Positions 51,016 through 61,862 of a stretch of DNA of 64,000 nucleotides are shown here, piece after piece. Numbering within the stretch: position 1 is the first letter of the stretch; each line of letters begins with the position of its first letter. The position numbers and the translations under genes are program-made. The notes under the pieces are model-generated. The model worked only from the letters and a program-made list of their open reading frames with translations, did not search any database and had not been told where the DNA came from. Source of the stretch: Castor canadensis (taxonomy: Eukaryota; Chordata; Mammalia; Rodentia; Castoridae); contig NC_133395.1 of the NCBI RefSeq assembly GCF_047511655.1, positions 148,108,318-148,172,317 of the forward strand. Reading direction: 5' to 3'.

Positions 51016-52035
51016 TCAAGGAGTTTTAAAGTGGGGTGTGATAATGGCCAGGAACACTGATATGGAATGACTTGGGGATAAAACGTGAGGCTTTTGTAAA
51101 GGAGTTATTTCCCATTTGTGTAGGTGGAACATAGTAATCCGAATGGCCTGGTGTTCTGGCTAACTTGAAAGCTGTGTTAATTTTAATAATAGCATATATA
51201 TGGTTTGCTCTTGAAAGTGTGTAGGAGATAGTACTAATTCCTAATTGGTTAGAACTTTTGAAGAATAACCTTCAACACTAAACTTGTTCCTCTTGTTGTG
51301 CTAGTGGCATTGTTTGTTCACTCCAGGGAATCCGTGCATGGTTATAACATTGCACTACGGTGTCTTTGAGCAAATGCAAATGGGACATGCTGGATTTTTT
51401 TCCTTCAGCTGACAGAAAAGCTTAACATAGTCCCTACCGGACACAGTATCAATGCCATTCTAGATAAGAACCCTCTGCTTCTGATTTTTTTTGCCTGTGA
51501 TACCCTATCTCCCACAACTTTCTCTAAAGGGGGATCTGGGTTTTAAGTTTGTGGTAGAGCTTCATGAGTAAACAAACAGAAGGGTGGAATGAGATGGAGT
51601 CACTCTAAAAATAATTTTATTAGCACAGACAAACCTCCAGGTAATTCTGCACAACTGCTTGGGGTGACTTTTTTTTCTTCTTTTTGTTCCTCTTTTTTCC
51701 CCTTAAAGGCCAACTGTGCTCCATTTATCAGAGCACTTAAGCCCCATAATTGAAGAGCATTCCTTAACCTACAGTTTTGAATCTAGTTTTCTGGCTCAAC
51801 CAAAACTTTGGTCGTTTGGTTAGCTTTTAATATGTTTTCAAAAAGATGTGCACTGCTAACACTTTTGCCCTTACACTTGGCATTAACCTTTCTGTGCAAA
51901 GGTGGGGCAAACCTAGACCACTCATGAATGACAGTTATCTCTGGGTTTAACATAAATCCTTTCCCATTTTTTGTATGATAAGAATTTAACTCTATGCCTA
52001 TTTAATCAGCAAGTATGGCTAAGAGAAATTGTTAA

Positions 52036-52199
52036 GCTGGGCACCAGTGCCTCATGCCTGTAATCCTAGCAATTTAGGAGGCAGAGATCAGGAGGAAGCC
52101 AGTCCAGATAAATAGTTCCACAGACTCTGTCTCCAAAAGCCCATCACAAAAAAAGGACTGGTGGAGTGGCTTAAAGTATAGGCCCTGAGTTTAAACCCC

Positions 52200-52206
<7 letters not shown>
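52036..52206 (+). mobile_element. Composite SINE, sense, seed of the tandem array
   Basis: gctgggcaccagtgcctcat, gcctgtaatcctagcaattt, ggactggtggagtggcttaa, agtataggccctgagtttaa, accccagtaacac. Its terminal 40 bases are the repeat unit of the array that follows. Confidence 0.9.
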
Positions 52207-52248
<42 letters not shown>

Positions 52249-52557
52249 TAAAGTATAGGCCCTGAGTTTAAACCCCAGTAACACACACACACACACACGC
52301 TTAAAGTATAGGCCCTGAGTTTAAACCCCAGTAACACACACACACGCACATACACACACACACACACTCTTAAAGTATAGGCCCTGAGTTTAAACCCCAG
52401 TAACACACACACACACACACTCTTAAAGTATAGGCCCTGAGTTTAAACCCCAGTAACACACACACACACACACGCTTAAAGTATAGGCCCTGAGTTTAAA
52501 CCCCAGTAACACACACACACACACACTCTTAAAGTATAGGCCCTGAGTTTAAACCCC

Positions 52558-52598
<41 letters not shown>
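52169..52598 (+). repeat. SINE-tail/(CA)n tandem array, seven units
   Basis: The unit is the SINE 3' end (ttaaagtataggccctgagt, ttaaaccccagtaacac) plus a CA run. Units start at about 52,169, 52,246, 52,299, 52,369, 52,421, 52,474 and 52,528. Non-CA parts are essentially identical between units; CA lengths vary from about 14 to over 40. Junctions alternate between acgctta and actctta. This is a minisatellite made of a SINE tail, likely variable between individuals. Confidence 0.95.
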
Positions 52599-52599
<1 letters not shown>

Positions 52600-52891
52600 C
52601 AAGACTTGGCTGGGAACTTCAGGCAAGGTTTTCCTCGAGAAATAAGGAATCGGGGGCGTCCTGCTCAGGATGAGTAGTGGCTCCCCTCCCCGCCCCCCCA
52701 ATTTTTTGGCCGCTGGCTTTCTGCTGATTCTTGCCTCCCTATAGGGTTGCCATTCCATTCTCAGGTATCCATTCCTTTGGGTTATCAAAACACTTATTTG
52801 TTAATGTCATCTAATAGGTCTTTGTGTGTCGCTGTCTGCAGTTTCTACAGAAACATTTTGCAGTGTGTTCAGTTATTTGCTCTCACATCTT

Positions 52892-52988
52892 CCTTGATTT
52901 TTTTTTTTTTTTTTGGTGGTGGTGGTACTGGGGCCCTCATCCTTGCTAGGCAGGCACTCTACCATTGGAGCCATTCCACCAGCCCCTT
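52892..52988 (-). mobile_element. ID-like SINE, antisense
   Basis: Long poly-T, ggtggtggtggtactggggc, cctcatccttgctaggcagg, cactctaccattggagccat, tccaccagccc. Confidence 0.9.
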
Positions 52989-53073
52989 TCCTCGTATTTT
53001 TTTTTTTCTCATACATACACCATTAAAGACTGGCAAATACTATGCATTAATATTTTTAAAACTTAAAAATTAA

Positions 53074-53170
53074 AAAAAAATTTTTTTTTGGTGGTACTAC
53101 GGTGTGAATTCAGGGCCTCATGCTTGTTAGGCAGTCACTCTATCACTTGAGCCATGCCACCAGCCCCCCC
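53074..53170 (-). mobile_element. ID-like SINE, antisense
   Basis: ttttttttggtggtactacg, gtgtgaattcagggcctcat, gcttgttaggcagtcactct, gagccatgccaccagccc. Confidence 0.9.
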
Positions 53171-54868
53171 TACAACCACTGTGGTGGTTGTGGACGGTGA
53201 CTTGTAAATCACAGGTGACTTGAAATCAAAACAGGCTTCTCAGGAGCCTTTCTAACTAACTACTTTCAATTTTAGTACTACAGACTGATTCCAAAAACAA
53301 ATTGAAGACTAGCTACTTGGACAGTGTCTCCTTGGGGGAGGAAGAAGGCTTGGGAATTGGTTCCATTGGTGACATACCTTATTGGTTTATTCATTTGCTT
53401 GAAGATAGAGTACTTAATGCACAGGCTTTCAGTCCACAGGGGCTCTCTCTGTCTTGGTGACATCATCACTGCTATGGAGATCTGTTGGCTTGATTCTGTT
53501 GTCCATTTCCTCGTTGCCTAGGACTGCCTGGATTGGCACGGAATAAATCTGAGGAAGTATACTAAAGTCTGAGAACCTGGGCAGTCCGTACGAACTGGCG
53601 GCCTTGCTTTCTTATGTGACTGCTGCCAAATAGAGTGAAGGCAGTTGGTTTTCTGTGCTCCTCCAGCCTTTTAAGTAAAGAGGGCTTGCTTCTTACTGAG
53701 AGTTTCTCATTTCACTTCAGGGGCCCTTTAAAAATTACTGAATGAGGTAAATGGTTACACCATCTGTTTCCAGTCTCTTGCATGTCAGTGTGATTTTTTT
53801 AAAAGTTGATTTCCATTTGATAAACTTTTTAATTTGAATTGTCTTAAGAGTGTGTAATGATAAAGTTACTATGCATTAATCTTTAAAAAATCTAGCATGG
53901 GCTTTATAAGAAAAATGGTACCTCTTAAATACAGTCTACCAACAGTTCTTCATGCACTTACAGATCTTGGGACCTTTGAAATAGCTGTGGGTTGGCTCAG
54001 CCAACCTTGATAAAAGAGACACTCTTAAATTCTACAACATGTGCTTGCCATTCAGTCCATGGTTAAGAGAGCAGGAACTTTCCTACCGCACATTTGTGTG
54101 GTGTGTACAGTTTATGTGTGATCTCACTTTGTACTCACAGCTCTGTGTTCTTGGTGGAGGCTGGTCTTAGGTGGTAAAGCTGGAAAGGGAACCTCAGTGT
54201 GCTGATACGCTTAGGGTTCTGTACCCCTGGCTGCCTCTACCATTCTTATTGTACATGGTACTATTAAGGCCTCTGCAGTTGTAACCATGTATCTTTCTAC
54301 TACATATTATTTAAAATCACACCTCTTTTTGCCTGTTTTAAAATTAAAAAAATAAACTCTGAAGTATAAAGGAGAAGGATTTGCAATTCACTATCTAGAG
54401 GAAGACCACAGTGTAAATTGGTTATTTTCTTCCTTTGAATATACTTTCTTTAAAGAAATTGAGCCCCCAGTAGTGGAGCTTTTAATTGTGGAGGAGATTG
54501 ATGTTCTTGGATACTTTGACCTGTACTGCCTCTCTTGTTAGACCTCAATGACACAAAGTCAGGGATTTTGCCACTTGCATTGAGCCTGCACCTAGCAGTA
54601 AATATTACTACCTAGTAGTAACATTTTTCACATGTTTAGTGGTGACAGGTGAAGAACCTGAGGTATCCAGCACCAGAATCAGGTTTATTTGCCATGGTAA
54701 CACTAGGTAAGTAAAGTGTTGCCCTTTTATGTGATTTATGTTTCCGTATTTTAGTAATCGTGTATCCATTTAGAAAAGTACACAAACAGGTGAATGACTT
54801 GGGGAGTTTTCATAAGTTCAGAAGCCCCCTTGTGTCTTGTGCTGTTGCCTTCCCTCTACCCTGGGTAC
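53171..54868. other. Repeat-free intronic DNA
   Basis: About 1.7 kb with no SINE or LTR seen. Slightly AT-rich. Possible old, unrecognised repeats only. Worth checking for conserved regulatory DNA because repeats are depleted. Confidence 0.4.
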
Positions 54869-54962
54869 TGATTTTTTTTTTCTTTTTGACAGTACTGGGG
54901 TTGAACTCAGGGTTTCATGCTTGCTCGGTAGGTGCTCTACCCCTTGAGCTATGCCTCTATTC
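54869..54962 (-). mobile_element. ID-like SINE, antisense
   Basis: ttttttttctttttgacagt, actggggttgaactcagggt, ttcatgcttgctcggtaggt, gctctaccccttgagctatg. Confidence 0.85.
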
Positions 54963-55034
54963 TTAAGTATTGTTTTAGTGTGCTGATTTTTATTTTTTAA
55001 TTTTTAAAAAATTTAAAACTTTTATCCTTAATTA

Positions 55035-55395
55035 ACTTTTTTTTTTTAAATATTGTTGTGCTGGAGTTACATTGTGGCATTTACAAGTTCTTACAATATA
55101 TCAATAGTTGAATTCATCCGCTCCATCATTCTCCTTTTTCCTTCCCCCTCCCCCGCAAATGTTGATTTTTAACACTGACTAATTTTGCTTGATTTGGACT
55201 TTGTGTAAACAATGGAATCATACACTATGTATTCTTCTGTATCTGGCTTCTTGGACTGTGTTTGTGAGACTTCGTGTTATTTTGTACAGTTTTAATTCCA
55301 TTTTTATTGTTCCATAATATTCCGTTATGTGATGTATCATAATGTTTTTAAAATCAACTAGATTGTGTGACCTGCTGAGAATCTCCCTGCCCTTA
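55035..55395 (-). mobile_element. Old L1 3' fragment, antisense
   Basis: acaatggaatcatacactat, gtattcttctgtatctggct, ttccataatattccgttatg. Matches the reversed text of old L1 3' regions; preceded by a pyrimidine-rich ttccttccccctcccccgc. Confidence 0.6.
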
Positions 55396-55697
55396 ATTTT
55401 GTGAAAATAAACCTCGCAAAAAGCCAGTGGTGTTCAGAAAGCAAAGTAAAAGTTATGGTAGTCCTCTTACACCAAAAAGGGCACGTTGTAATGTGCTTAA
55501 TTTAAGAAATAAAGTGAAAATTTGAGGTTTAGTGGAAGTTGGTCAGCGTTACGGGAAAAATGAGTCAAGCACCTACACTATAGTAACATCTTGAGCATTT
55601 TCAAGTTTTTCCACAACCACCGTCTCCTTGGAATCACATGTGTACAGATACTAAGGGTCTACTGTAAATAAAATTAAATAGAAAGCCTGAGGTTTAT

Positions 55698-55792
55698 TAA
55701 AATTTTTGTGGCAATACTGGATTTTGAGCTCAGGGTCTTGTGCTTGTTAGACAGGTGCTCTACCAATTGAGCCATGCCCCCTGCCCAAGGAT
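55698..55792 (-). mobile_element. ID-like SINE, antisense
   Basis: ttttgtggcaatactggatt, ttgagctcagggtcttgtgc, ttgttagacaggtgctctac, gagccatgccccctgccc. Confidence 0.85.
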
Positions 55793-55807
55793 GAGTTATA
55801 GGATATG

Positions 55808-56150
55808 TATGTGTATTTGTTTGCAAGAGCTTTCTTAAATACCATGGACTGGGTGGCTTAAACAAAAGAAATTTACTTCCTCAATTCTGGAGGCTATAAA
55901 TCTGGGATTAAGGGGCTGGTAGAATTGGTTTCTTCTAAACCCCTCTTGGCTGCTGATGACTATGGTCTTTCCCCTTATCATCTCATGGTCTTCTCTTCTT
56001 TGTGGCAGTGTCCTCCTCTTGACACCAATCATTGATTAAGGGCCACGCTGATGGCCTCACTTAACTTTAATTGCTCCTTTAAAGGTCCTGTCTGCAAGCA
56101 AGTCACATCTGAGGTAGTGGAGGTTGGGATTTTAATAAATGAATTTGGAG
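55808..56150 (-). mobile_element. MaLR/MLT1-type LTR, antisense
   Basis: accatggactgggtggctta, aacaaaagaaatttacttcc, caattctggaggctataaat, gtggcagtgtcctcctcttg, tgatggcctcacttaacttt, aattgctcctttaaaggtcc. This order is a widely shared old LTR. Confidence 0.75.
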
Positions 56151-56185
56151 GTTGGGGCGGGGCGGGGCGGGGCGGGGGGGGGGCA
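56151..56185 (+). repeat. (GGGGC)n G-quadruplex-prone tract
   Basis: Four to five ggggc units followed by a run of ten G. G-runs of four with single-base loops are ideal quadruplex geometry. It sits at the end of an LTR. Confidence 0.9.
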
Positions 56186-56330
56186 CAGTTCAGCCTGTAA
56201 CAGTATTCTGCTTTAGTGGATAGTATCAGTTGTACCAGTTTACATGCATAGGGGAACTCCAAATATTCCACATCCTTGCTAACGGTTGTTACTTTCTGTC
56301 TTTTTCATTTTAGCGGTTTGGTAGGAACCT

Positions 56331-56354
56331 GTTTTTTTTTTTTTTTTTTTTTTT
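56331..56354. repeat. Poly-T tract
   Basis: About 24 consecutive T after gaacctg. May be the tail of an antisense retrocopy, but no body could be recognised. Confidence 0.8.
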
Positions 56355-56483
56355 ACGGCTCCATAATATAGCCTGTTTCTTTACAAGGGTAGGGAAACCT
56401 TAAGGAAGTGGGGAAGTTGTTCCTAGAGTAAAATGTGTCGTAGTTTGAGATTCTTACCGTGCTATTTAGGTGTGTTGAGGTTA

Positions 56484-56578
56484 AGATTGAAGCTGTAGCT
56501 TCAGTGTTAGAGTGTTTGCTTAGCCTTTGTGAGGCCCTGGATTTGATCCCTGCCATCACAAAAATGGAAAAAAATGAT
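56484..56578 (+). mobile_element. ID-type SINE, sense
   Basis: attgaagctgtagcttcagt, gttagagtgtttgcttagcc, tttgtgaggccctggatttg, atccctgccatcacaaaaat. Classical ID form, diverged. Confidence 0.8.
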
Positions 56579-57560
56579 AAATTGAGGTTAGACAAGCAGA
56601 ATGGCTCAGTCTGTTAAGTGAGCAGATAGCCCTCTATACTTGTGGGCAGCTTTGCTTTTATAATCTGGACCCATTCCTCATGGAATTGGCCCAAAAGAAT
56701 CATTTGTGGGGTATAAATCTAGCCATAGCAGACAGTATTTCATACAAACTTATTTTGGTTCTTAAAATACTGAATTTCCTCATATATATGTAAGAAGTAG
56801 GCCTGTTTTGCATGCGCTGATTGACCATTCAGATATTAGCTGGCACCTGACCACCAGCTTTTTGCCTTGATCTTGATCTGTGAACATCCACTTTAGACCT
56901 TAGTGTGAATGAAATACATGATTCTGCCCTTTCCCAGCTCTCAGCCCCTGGAGGGCACGGACGAACCATTCTCATGTAAAGGATATTGAAATACTACTAG
57001 CTAAATTTTTGCTTTAAAATCTTGCAGTTCTAACTTTGCAAAGTAAGTTACTGTTTATAACTTGTAAGTTATGCTTCTGGGCAGGTGATTAATATGTATA
57101 GCCTTTGTGAATAATAAACTGTGTTTTGTGCTTCCTTTTATTGTCTGCTATAAGAAAACACTGCTGGCAGCTGTGGGAAATGTAAAATAAGAGCCTTGGA
57201 GGTTCCAGAATAATTGCAAAAACAGGGCAAATGAGAGTCATACAAATAGTTTAAGAAAATGCTAGAGTTGTTTTGATGTCTGGAGTGGGGTAGGGAGGGG
57301 CTCCAGATTTCTTGATTCAGTTGATATGGGGGGGACTTGGGAAAAACATTATATTTGGATGGAATGGATGCACGGATTACAGTGTCTCCACCACAATGCC
57401 ATGTTAAAACTATTATTTTTAACAAAGTGATGCTTCATTTGGTAATGCCACACTGTGTAGAATTCTCCCTTGACCTTATGACCCTTTTGAATAAGTAAGA
57501 TGGTAGCCCAGTTCTGGGTGAAGACTTACTTTGATATGGTCATTTGTCTAAAAAAAATTA
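56579..57560. other. Repeat-poor intronic DNA
   Basis: No SINE. The 95-codon minus frame at 57,138-57,425 has no motif or splice context. Confidence 0.4.
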
Positions 57561-57565
57561 GATTA

Positions 57566-57692
57566 GTGGGGGATGGGCAAGGTGGTACATACCTGTAATC
57601 CTAGCACCAGAGAGGCAGAGGCAGGAGGATTGAAAGTTCAAGGCCAGCCTGGACTATAGGGACACCCTGTCTCAGAAAACAAAGCATAACAA
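57566..57692 (+). mobile_element. B1-like SINE (single arm), sense
   Basis: gggatgggcaaggtggtaca, tacctgtaatcctagcacca, ggcagaggcaggaggattga, ggccagcctggactataggg, ctcagaaaacaaagc. Close to classical B1. Confidence 0.9.
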
Positions 57693-58123
57693 ACAAAACC
57701 CTAGGAGATTAGCGGTGCCAGGATTGAAGGTAAGTGTTGTGCTGGGATGTTGTTCTGAAGTGCTTCCTCATAATTGCCTTTTAATAGTAAGCTAAAAGAG
57801 CTGATTTCGGGGAGGATAGGATGGAGGAAGAGAGCAGTTAGTTTTGTATTTCCTCTTTAGCCAGCCAGCCAGCTATGTGGCTTCTCTTAGTGATTTATGG
57901 TCAATCTGCTTTATTGGTTGAAATGCCTGTCAATACCTAGAGTTGATACCAAACCCTTTGAGCTATTGAAAATAGTCCTTATGTACCTGCCTGTGTACTC
58001 GCTGTCTGCTTTCCAGTCTTGTTGTCTTACCAAAAAGATAAAAAGGCACCATCACCTTTGTCTCTTCTTAAATAAAACACTCTTGACTCTTGGTTTGGTA
58101 CCTGGATTTAGAAAACTTTGAAC

Positions 58124-58210
58124 AGGACTGGGGATTCAGATATGTGGTAGAGCCCAGAAAGTGCAAGTCCCTGTGTTGGATCGCCAGCACAGCCAACAAA
58201 CAAACAGAAA
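58124..58210 (+). mobile_element. ID-type SINE, sense
   Basis: aggactggggattcagatat, gtggtagagcccagaaagtg, ccctgtgttggatcgccagc, acagccaacaaacaaac. Confidence 0.75.
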
Positions 58211-58257
58211 CCACAGCTGAGAATAATAGGAGAATCACATTCAAGAGTCCCTTGTTT

Positions 58258-58342
58258 TGGTCTGGGGCATGACCCAAATGGTAAGAGTGCTAAAGGTCCT
58301 GAATTCAAACTCCAATACTGGCCAAAAAAAAAAAAAAAAGAA
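58258..58342 (+). mobile_element. ID-like SINE, sense
   Basis: ggtctggggcatgacccaaa, tggtaagagtgctaaaggtc, ctgaattcaaactccaatac and poly-A. Part of the middle is deleted. Confidence 0.75.
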
Positions 58343-58554
58343 AGACTATTGTTCTGAGGCAAAGACCTTTTAGCAAAAATTGCTTTCAAGGAACTTGATG
58401 CTTTGTGAATTTGCCTTTGGCCTGTCCACCCCCCCCCCCACCCCGCCCCTGCCCCTGCCATGGGAATGTGCTATCTGGAACAAAGTGTATATGTGGACAG
58501 TCCCTGTATGTTTTGTAGAGCACAACTGTTACTTCATTCAAGCTTCGTAAGTTC

Positions 58555-58668
58555 AAACTAGGCGGCCTGATTTGTCACCCTCTTTCAGATGAGGAAACTG
58601 GTGGCAAAGAGACAGGCAGGGTCAGGGATCACTGGGTAGTGGGGCTGGGACCAGCACCTAGAGTTCCA
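58555..58668 (+). mobile_element. MIR fragment, sense
   Basis: tcagatgaggaaactggtgg, caaagagacaggcagggtca, gtagtggggctgggaccagc. Core-flank arrangement of MIR. Confidence 0.6.
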
Positions 58669-58794
58669 AATTTGCAGATGGTCCAGTAACCCCAGTATGG
58701 AATTTTATCCTTCATTTTTACTTAAGGGTTTCTTAAAGTCAGTTGCTTCGTAGAGTATACATTTCAGGTGGTGAATTTTCAAGCAGTGACAGAT

Positions 58795-58860
58795 ACCACA
58801 ACCTCAGTGGGCCTTGTGCATGCAAGGCAAGCACTGTACCATTGAGCTACACCTCCTTTT
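58795..58860 (-). mobile_element. ID-type SINE fragment, antisense
   Basis: tcagtgggccttgtgcatgc, aaggcaagcactgtaccatt, gagctacacctcc. Confidence 0.65.
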
Positions 58861-58905
58861 TTCTGCCCTTGCTGCATGTTCAGTTTTTTCAGAGGCTCTG
58901 TCTGC

Positions 58906-59060
58906 TCCTTCCTTTCTTCCTTCCTTCTTTCCTCCCTCCTTCCCCACCTTCCTTTCATTCTCTCCCTCTCTCATTCTTTCTCTCCCTCCCTTCCTCTCTT
59001 CCTTCCTTCCTTCCTTCCTTCCTTCCTTCCTTCCTTCCTTCCTCCCTCCCTTCCTTCTGC
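58906..59060. repeat. (TTCC)n/(TCCC)n polypyrimidine microsatellite
   Basis: Imperfect then pure ttcc repeats (about 12 perfect units at 59,000-59,045). The complementary strand is all purine, so triplex-type structure is possible. Confidence 0.95.
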
Positions 59061-59132
59061 TAGCGGTGGAACCCAGAGCCTCACACTTGCACTAGGAAAG
59101 TGCTCCACCACTAAGCTATATCCCCAGCCCTA
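59061..59132 (-). mobile_element. ID-type SINE, antisense, abutting the TTCC repeat
   Basis: agcggtggaacccagagcct, cacacttgcactaggaaagt, gctccaccactaagctatat, ccccagccc. The TTCC tract is where its tail should be, so the microsatellite grew from the SINE poly-A. Confidence 0.8.
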
Positions 59133-59447
59133 TATCATTCTTACTCCTGATGGACTGCTCAGTGGGAGTGTAGCTGGGTGTCTTGGCAAAGGGAGAAAGA
59201 ACTACTGGAGGCTCTTGCTAAGGTTAATCATTCTAACCTGGAAGTGACATATCACTTCTGCTTACAGCTCATTGGCCAGAATGAGTCACCCATAAAAGTC
59301 ATCAGGAAGTGTGATACCACTGTGTATTCACCAGGCCCAGAATTGGAAGAATGGGGAGCACAATAGTGTCAGATGTAGGTTGTGGCATAATAACTGTTGG
59401 AGGAAAGAAGCTCTCTTTGGGGGTTCTTGTTCCTGGCAGCTGGCAAT

Positions 59448-59535
59448 TTTTTTTTTTGATAGTTCTCGGGTTTGAACTCAGGACTTTGTGCTTGCTAGGC
59501 AGACTCTGTACTTAAACCACACCTGTCATGCACAC
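59448..59535 (-). mobile_element. ID-like SINE, antisense
   Basis: ttttttttttgatagttctc, gggtttgaactcaggacttt, gtgcttgctaggcagactct, aaaccacacctgtcatg. Confidence 0.85.
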
Positions 59536-59561
59536 CTGGCAATTTAAATGCTAAAAAGAAG

Positions 59562-59760
59562 CCAGGTGCTGTGGCTCATACCTGTAATCCTTAGCTACTC
59601 AGGCAGCAGATAGCAGAAGGATCACGATTCAAGGCCAGCTTGGGCAAATAGTTCACAAGACCCTCTCTCGAAAAAACCCTTCACAAACAAGGCTGGTGGA
59701 GTGGCTCAAGGTGTAGGCTCTGAGTTCAAACCCCAGTACCACACACAAAAGAAAAAAGTG
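59562..59760 (+). mobile_element. Composite SINE, sense, near full length
   Basis: gccaggtgctgtggctcata, cctgtaatccttagctactc, ggccagcttgggcaaatagt, gaccctctctcgaaaaaacc, gctggtggagtggctcaagg, tcaaaccccagtaccacaca. A good example of the whole two-arm layout. Confidence 0.95.
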
Positions 59761-59807
59761 CTAACTAGAGCTTAGTTCTTTGTGGGTTGTTTGTTTGGTT
59801 TTGTATT

Positions 59808-60002
59808 TGTTTATTTTTTGGTGGTACTGGAGTTTGAACTCAGGACCTTACACTTGCTAGGCAGGCGCTCTATCACTTGAGCCACTCTACCAGCCATGTT
59901 TGTTTGTTTTTGAGACAAGGTCTCCATATGTAACATTAGGCTTGCCTTACATCCTCCTGCCTCAGCCTCTGAGTGCTGGGATTACAGCTAAGCAGCACTG
60001 TT
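59808..60002 (-). mobile_element. ID-like plus B1-like SINE, antisense
   Basis: tttttggtggtactggagtt, tgaactcaggaccttacact, ggcaggcgctctatcacttg, then gagacaaggtctccatatgt and gagtgctgggattacagcta. The B1-like part here is of the classical type, so two separate insertions may be joined. Confidence 0.85.
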
Positions 60003-61205
60003 CTAGTCTCCAGAGTTTAGTTCTGGATACCAAGTGGCTTATCTTCACTTATTACTCTTCTTCATATCTGAAGAAATTTGTTCCTTTTCAGTGATTAAGT
60101 GTGATAACCTCAATTCACATGCCTTGGAGTGTCCTTTGCACAAAGTAAGCATGAAAGAAATAATCCAGTCTGAGCCCTCCCTTGCCTTCCATAGTTTTTA
60201 ATGTTGAAATCCTAGACACTCTGGGTATCTTTTTACTGATTCCTACCACCTTCCCACCCCATTTTTCTTGAAAGTGCTTCTAGACAGTCTTGAAATCTTA
60301 GGTCCTCCTGTGTTTTGAACCCTGTGTTTTCCCATTGCCCTTGGTTGAGGCCCTTTACAAACTGTCTCCAGCTTACCTTCCTGACTTTGTCCTTCTTTTG
60401 ATACAGACCCCCTGCCCTGAGTTGTTTTGCTCACCTTTCTCTTACCATATTTTGTTTCCTGCTTCCTTCATCTTGATTCTTCCTGCTTTGCTTCATCTCT
60501 GTGCTCCAATTCCAGTTCGCTCTACTTGTCGGCATTTGCCTGACACAGTACCAGCTCCGTTTTTAGTGCTTTTCCTGACCTCTTAATACTACTTTTACTG
60601 AATCCCTGTGAGTTGCCACAGATCATGTGGCTGGATTTTGTATGTGTTATAGCCTGCGCTAGGAGAGAGGGCCTTTAAGGGTAGGTCTGGACTGATTGGT
60701 TATTTTTCCCCAAAGCTTCACCATTTTGAAAGAAGTGAAAGTGTGTTCCACAAGTGACTTTTGATAAAAACATACACATTTACATTTGTCATGATCCTTG
60801 GCTGAAAAAAGAAATACCTATAACTTCTTCACATTGTTTGAAATTAGTGGTTCAGAAGCTGTAGGATTTCAGAAGCTTTTGTATGCAGAACCACAGCTTG
60901 GTTCTTAAGTGTGTCACTAAGCTTCAGTCTCCACTCTGAAAAACAAGAGAAGTAGATTACCTGCCCTTTTGCATTCTGACCACTCTTGGGTGCTTCATAA
61001 TTGAGGTGGCTTTTGCAATATCCTAACTGGGAACATGACACCATCAGAAACTTAAAGGATCCTGCTATAGCCATCTTTAAAGCAACCTATGTAGAGCCTT
61101 GTCCATTCACTTCTTCATGAGAGGCAAGGATAGTCCTGTTGCTGGGCAGTTAGATTGGCCTCAAAAAATGGACTGTTTCTAAGTTATAGAAGCAGTATAG
61201 AAATC
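60003..61205. other. Intronic DNA with L2-like part
   Basis: 60,330-60,600 (aaactgtctccagcttacct, cttcatctctgtgctccaat, ttgcctgacacagtacc) resembles an old L2. The rest is unassigned. No exon recognised. Confidence 0.35.
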
Positions 61206-61209
61206 TTTC

Positions 61210-61305
61210 ATGGATTTTTGTTGTTTGCAATACTGGGATTAAAACTCAAGACTGAGCTTGCTTAGGCAGGTGCTCTACCATTTGAGTCCTACTCCCAGCC
61301 GTTTT
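61210..61305 (-). mobile_element. ID-like SINE, antisense
   Basis: ttgtttgcaatactgggatt, aaaactcaagactgagcttg, cttaggcaggtgctctacca, gagtcctactcccagcc. Confidence 0.8.
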
Positions 61306-61538
61306 TTTTTTTTTTTTTGCTTTATTTTTTGAATAGGATCTCATGTTTATGCCAGGGCGAGCCTGGACTGTGATCCTCTTGTTTATGTTTCCTATATAAC
61401 TGTAATCACAGGTGTGAACCACCATGCCCAGTTTTTATTTTTGAGATGGGGTCTTCTGAGAACTTTGTGCCCAAGTTGGCCTTGAATCCGCTCCTCATAA
61501 CTAGGATTATAGCTGTGAGCCACCATGCCTGGCTCTTT
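61306..61538 (-). mobile_element. Two diverged B1-like SINEs, antisense
   Basis: Poly-T, gaataggatctcatgtttat, cacaggtgtgaaccaccatg, then tttttgagatggggtcttct, aactaggattatagctgtga and gccaccatgcctggctc. Two back-to-back copies. Confidence 0.7.
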
Positions 61539-61577
61539 CATGTTTTTTTGGTCTCACTATTTACTTTAAGCTAGTCT

Positions 61578-61786
61578 GAAACTTTTTTTTTTTTTTGGTG
61601 GTACTGGGGTTTGAACTTAGGGCCTACACTTTGAGCCATTTTACCAGCCCTTTTTTTGTGATGGATTTTTTTTCAGGATAGGGTCTTGTCATCTATTTGC
61701 CTAGGCTGGCCTTGAACTGTGATCCTCCTGATTTCTGCCTCCTGAGTAGCTAGGATTACAGGTGTTAGCCACCAGCACCTGCCTTG
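61578..61786 (-). mobile_element. Composite SINE, antisense, full length
   Basis: ttttttttttttggtggtac, tggggtttgaacttagggcc, tttgagccattttaccagcc, gctggccttgaactgtgatc, gagtagctaggattacaggt. Confidence 0.95.
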
Positions 61787-61862
61787 TTCTGAAACTCTTG
61801 ATCTTCCTGCCTCAACCTCCCAGATGCTGGGATTACAGGGGTGTACCACCATGATCAGTTAG
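61787..61862 (-). mobile_element. B1-like SINE fragment, antisense
   Basis: aaactcttgatcttcctgcc, tcaacctcccagatgctggg, attacaggggtgtaccacca. Confidence 0.8.
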
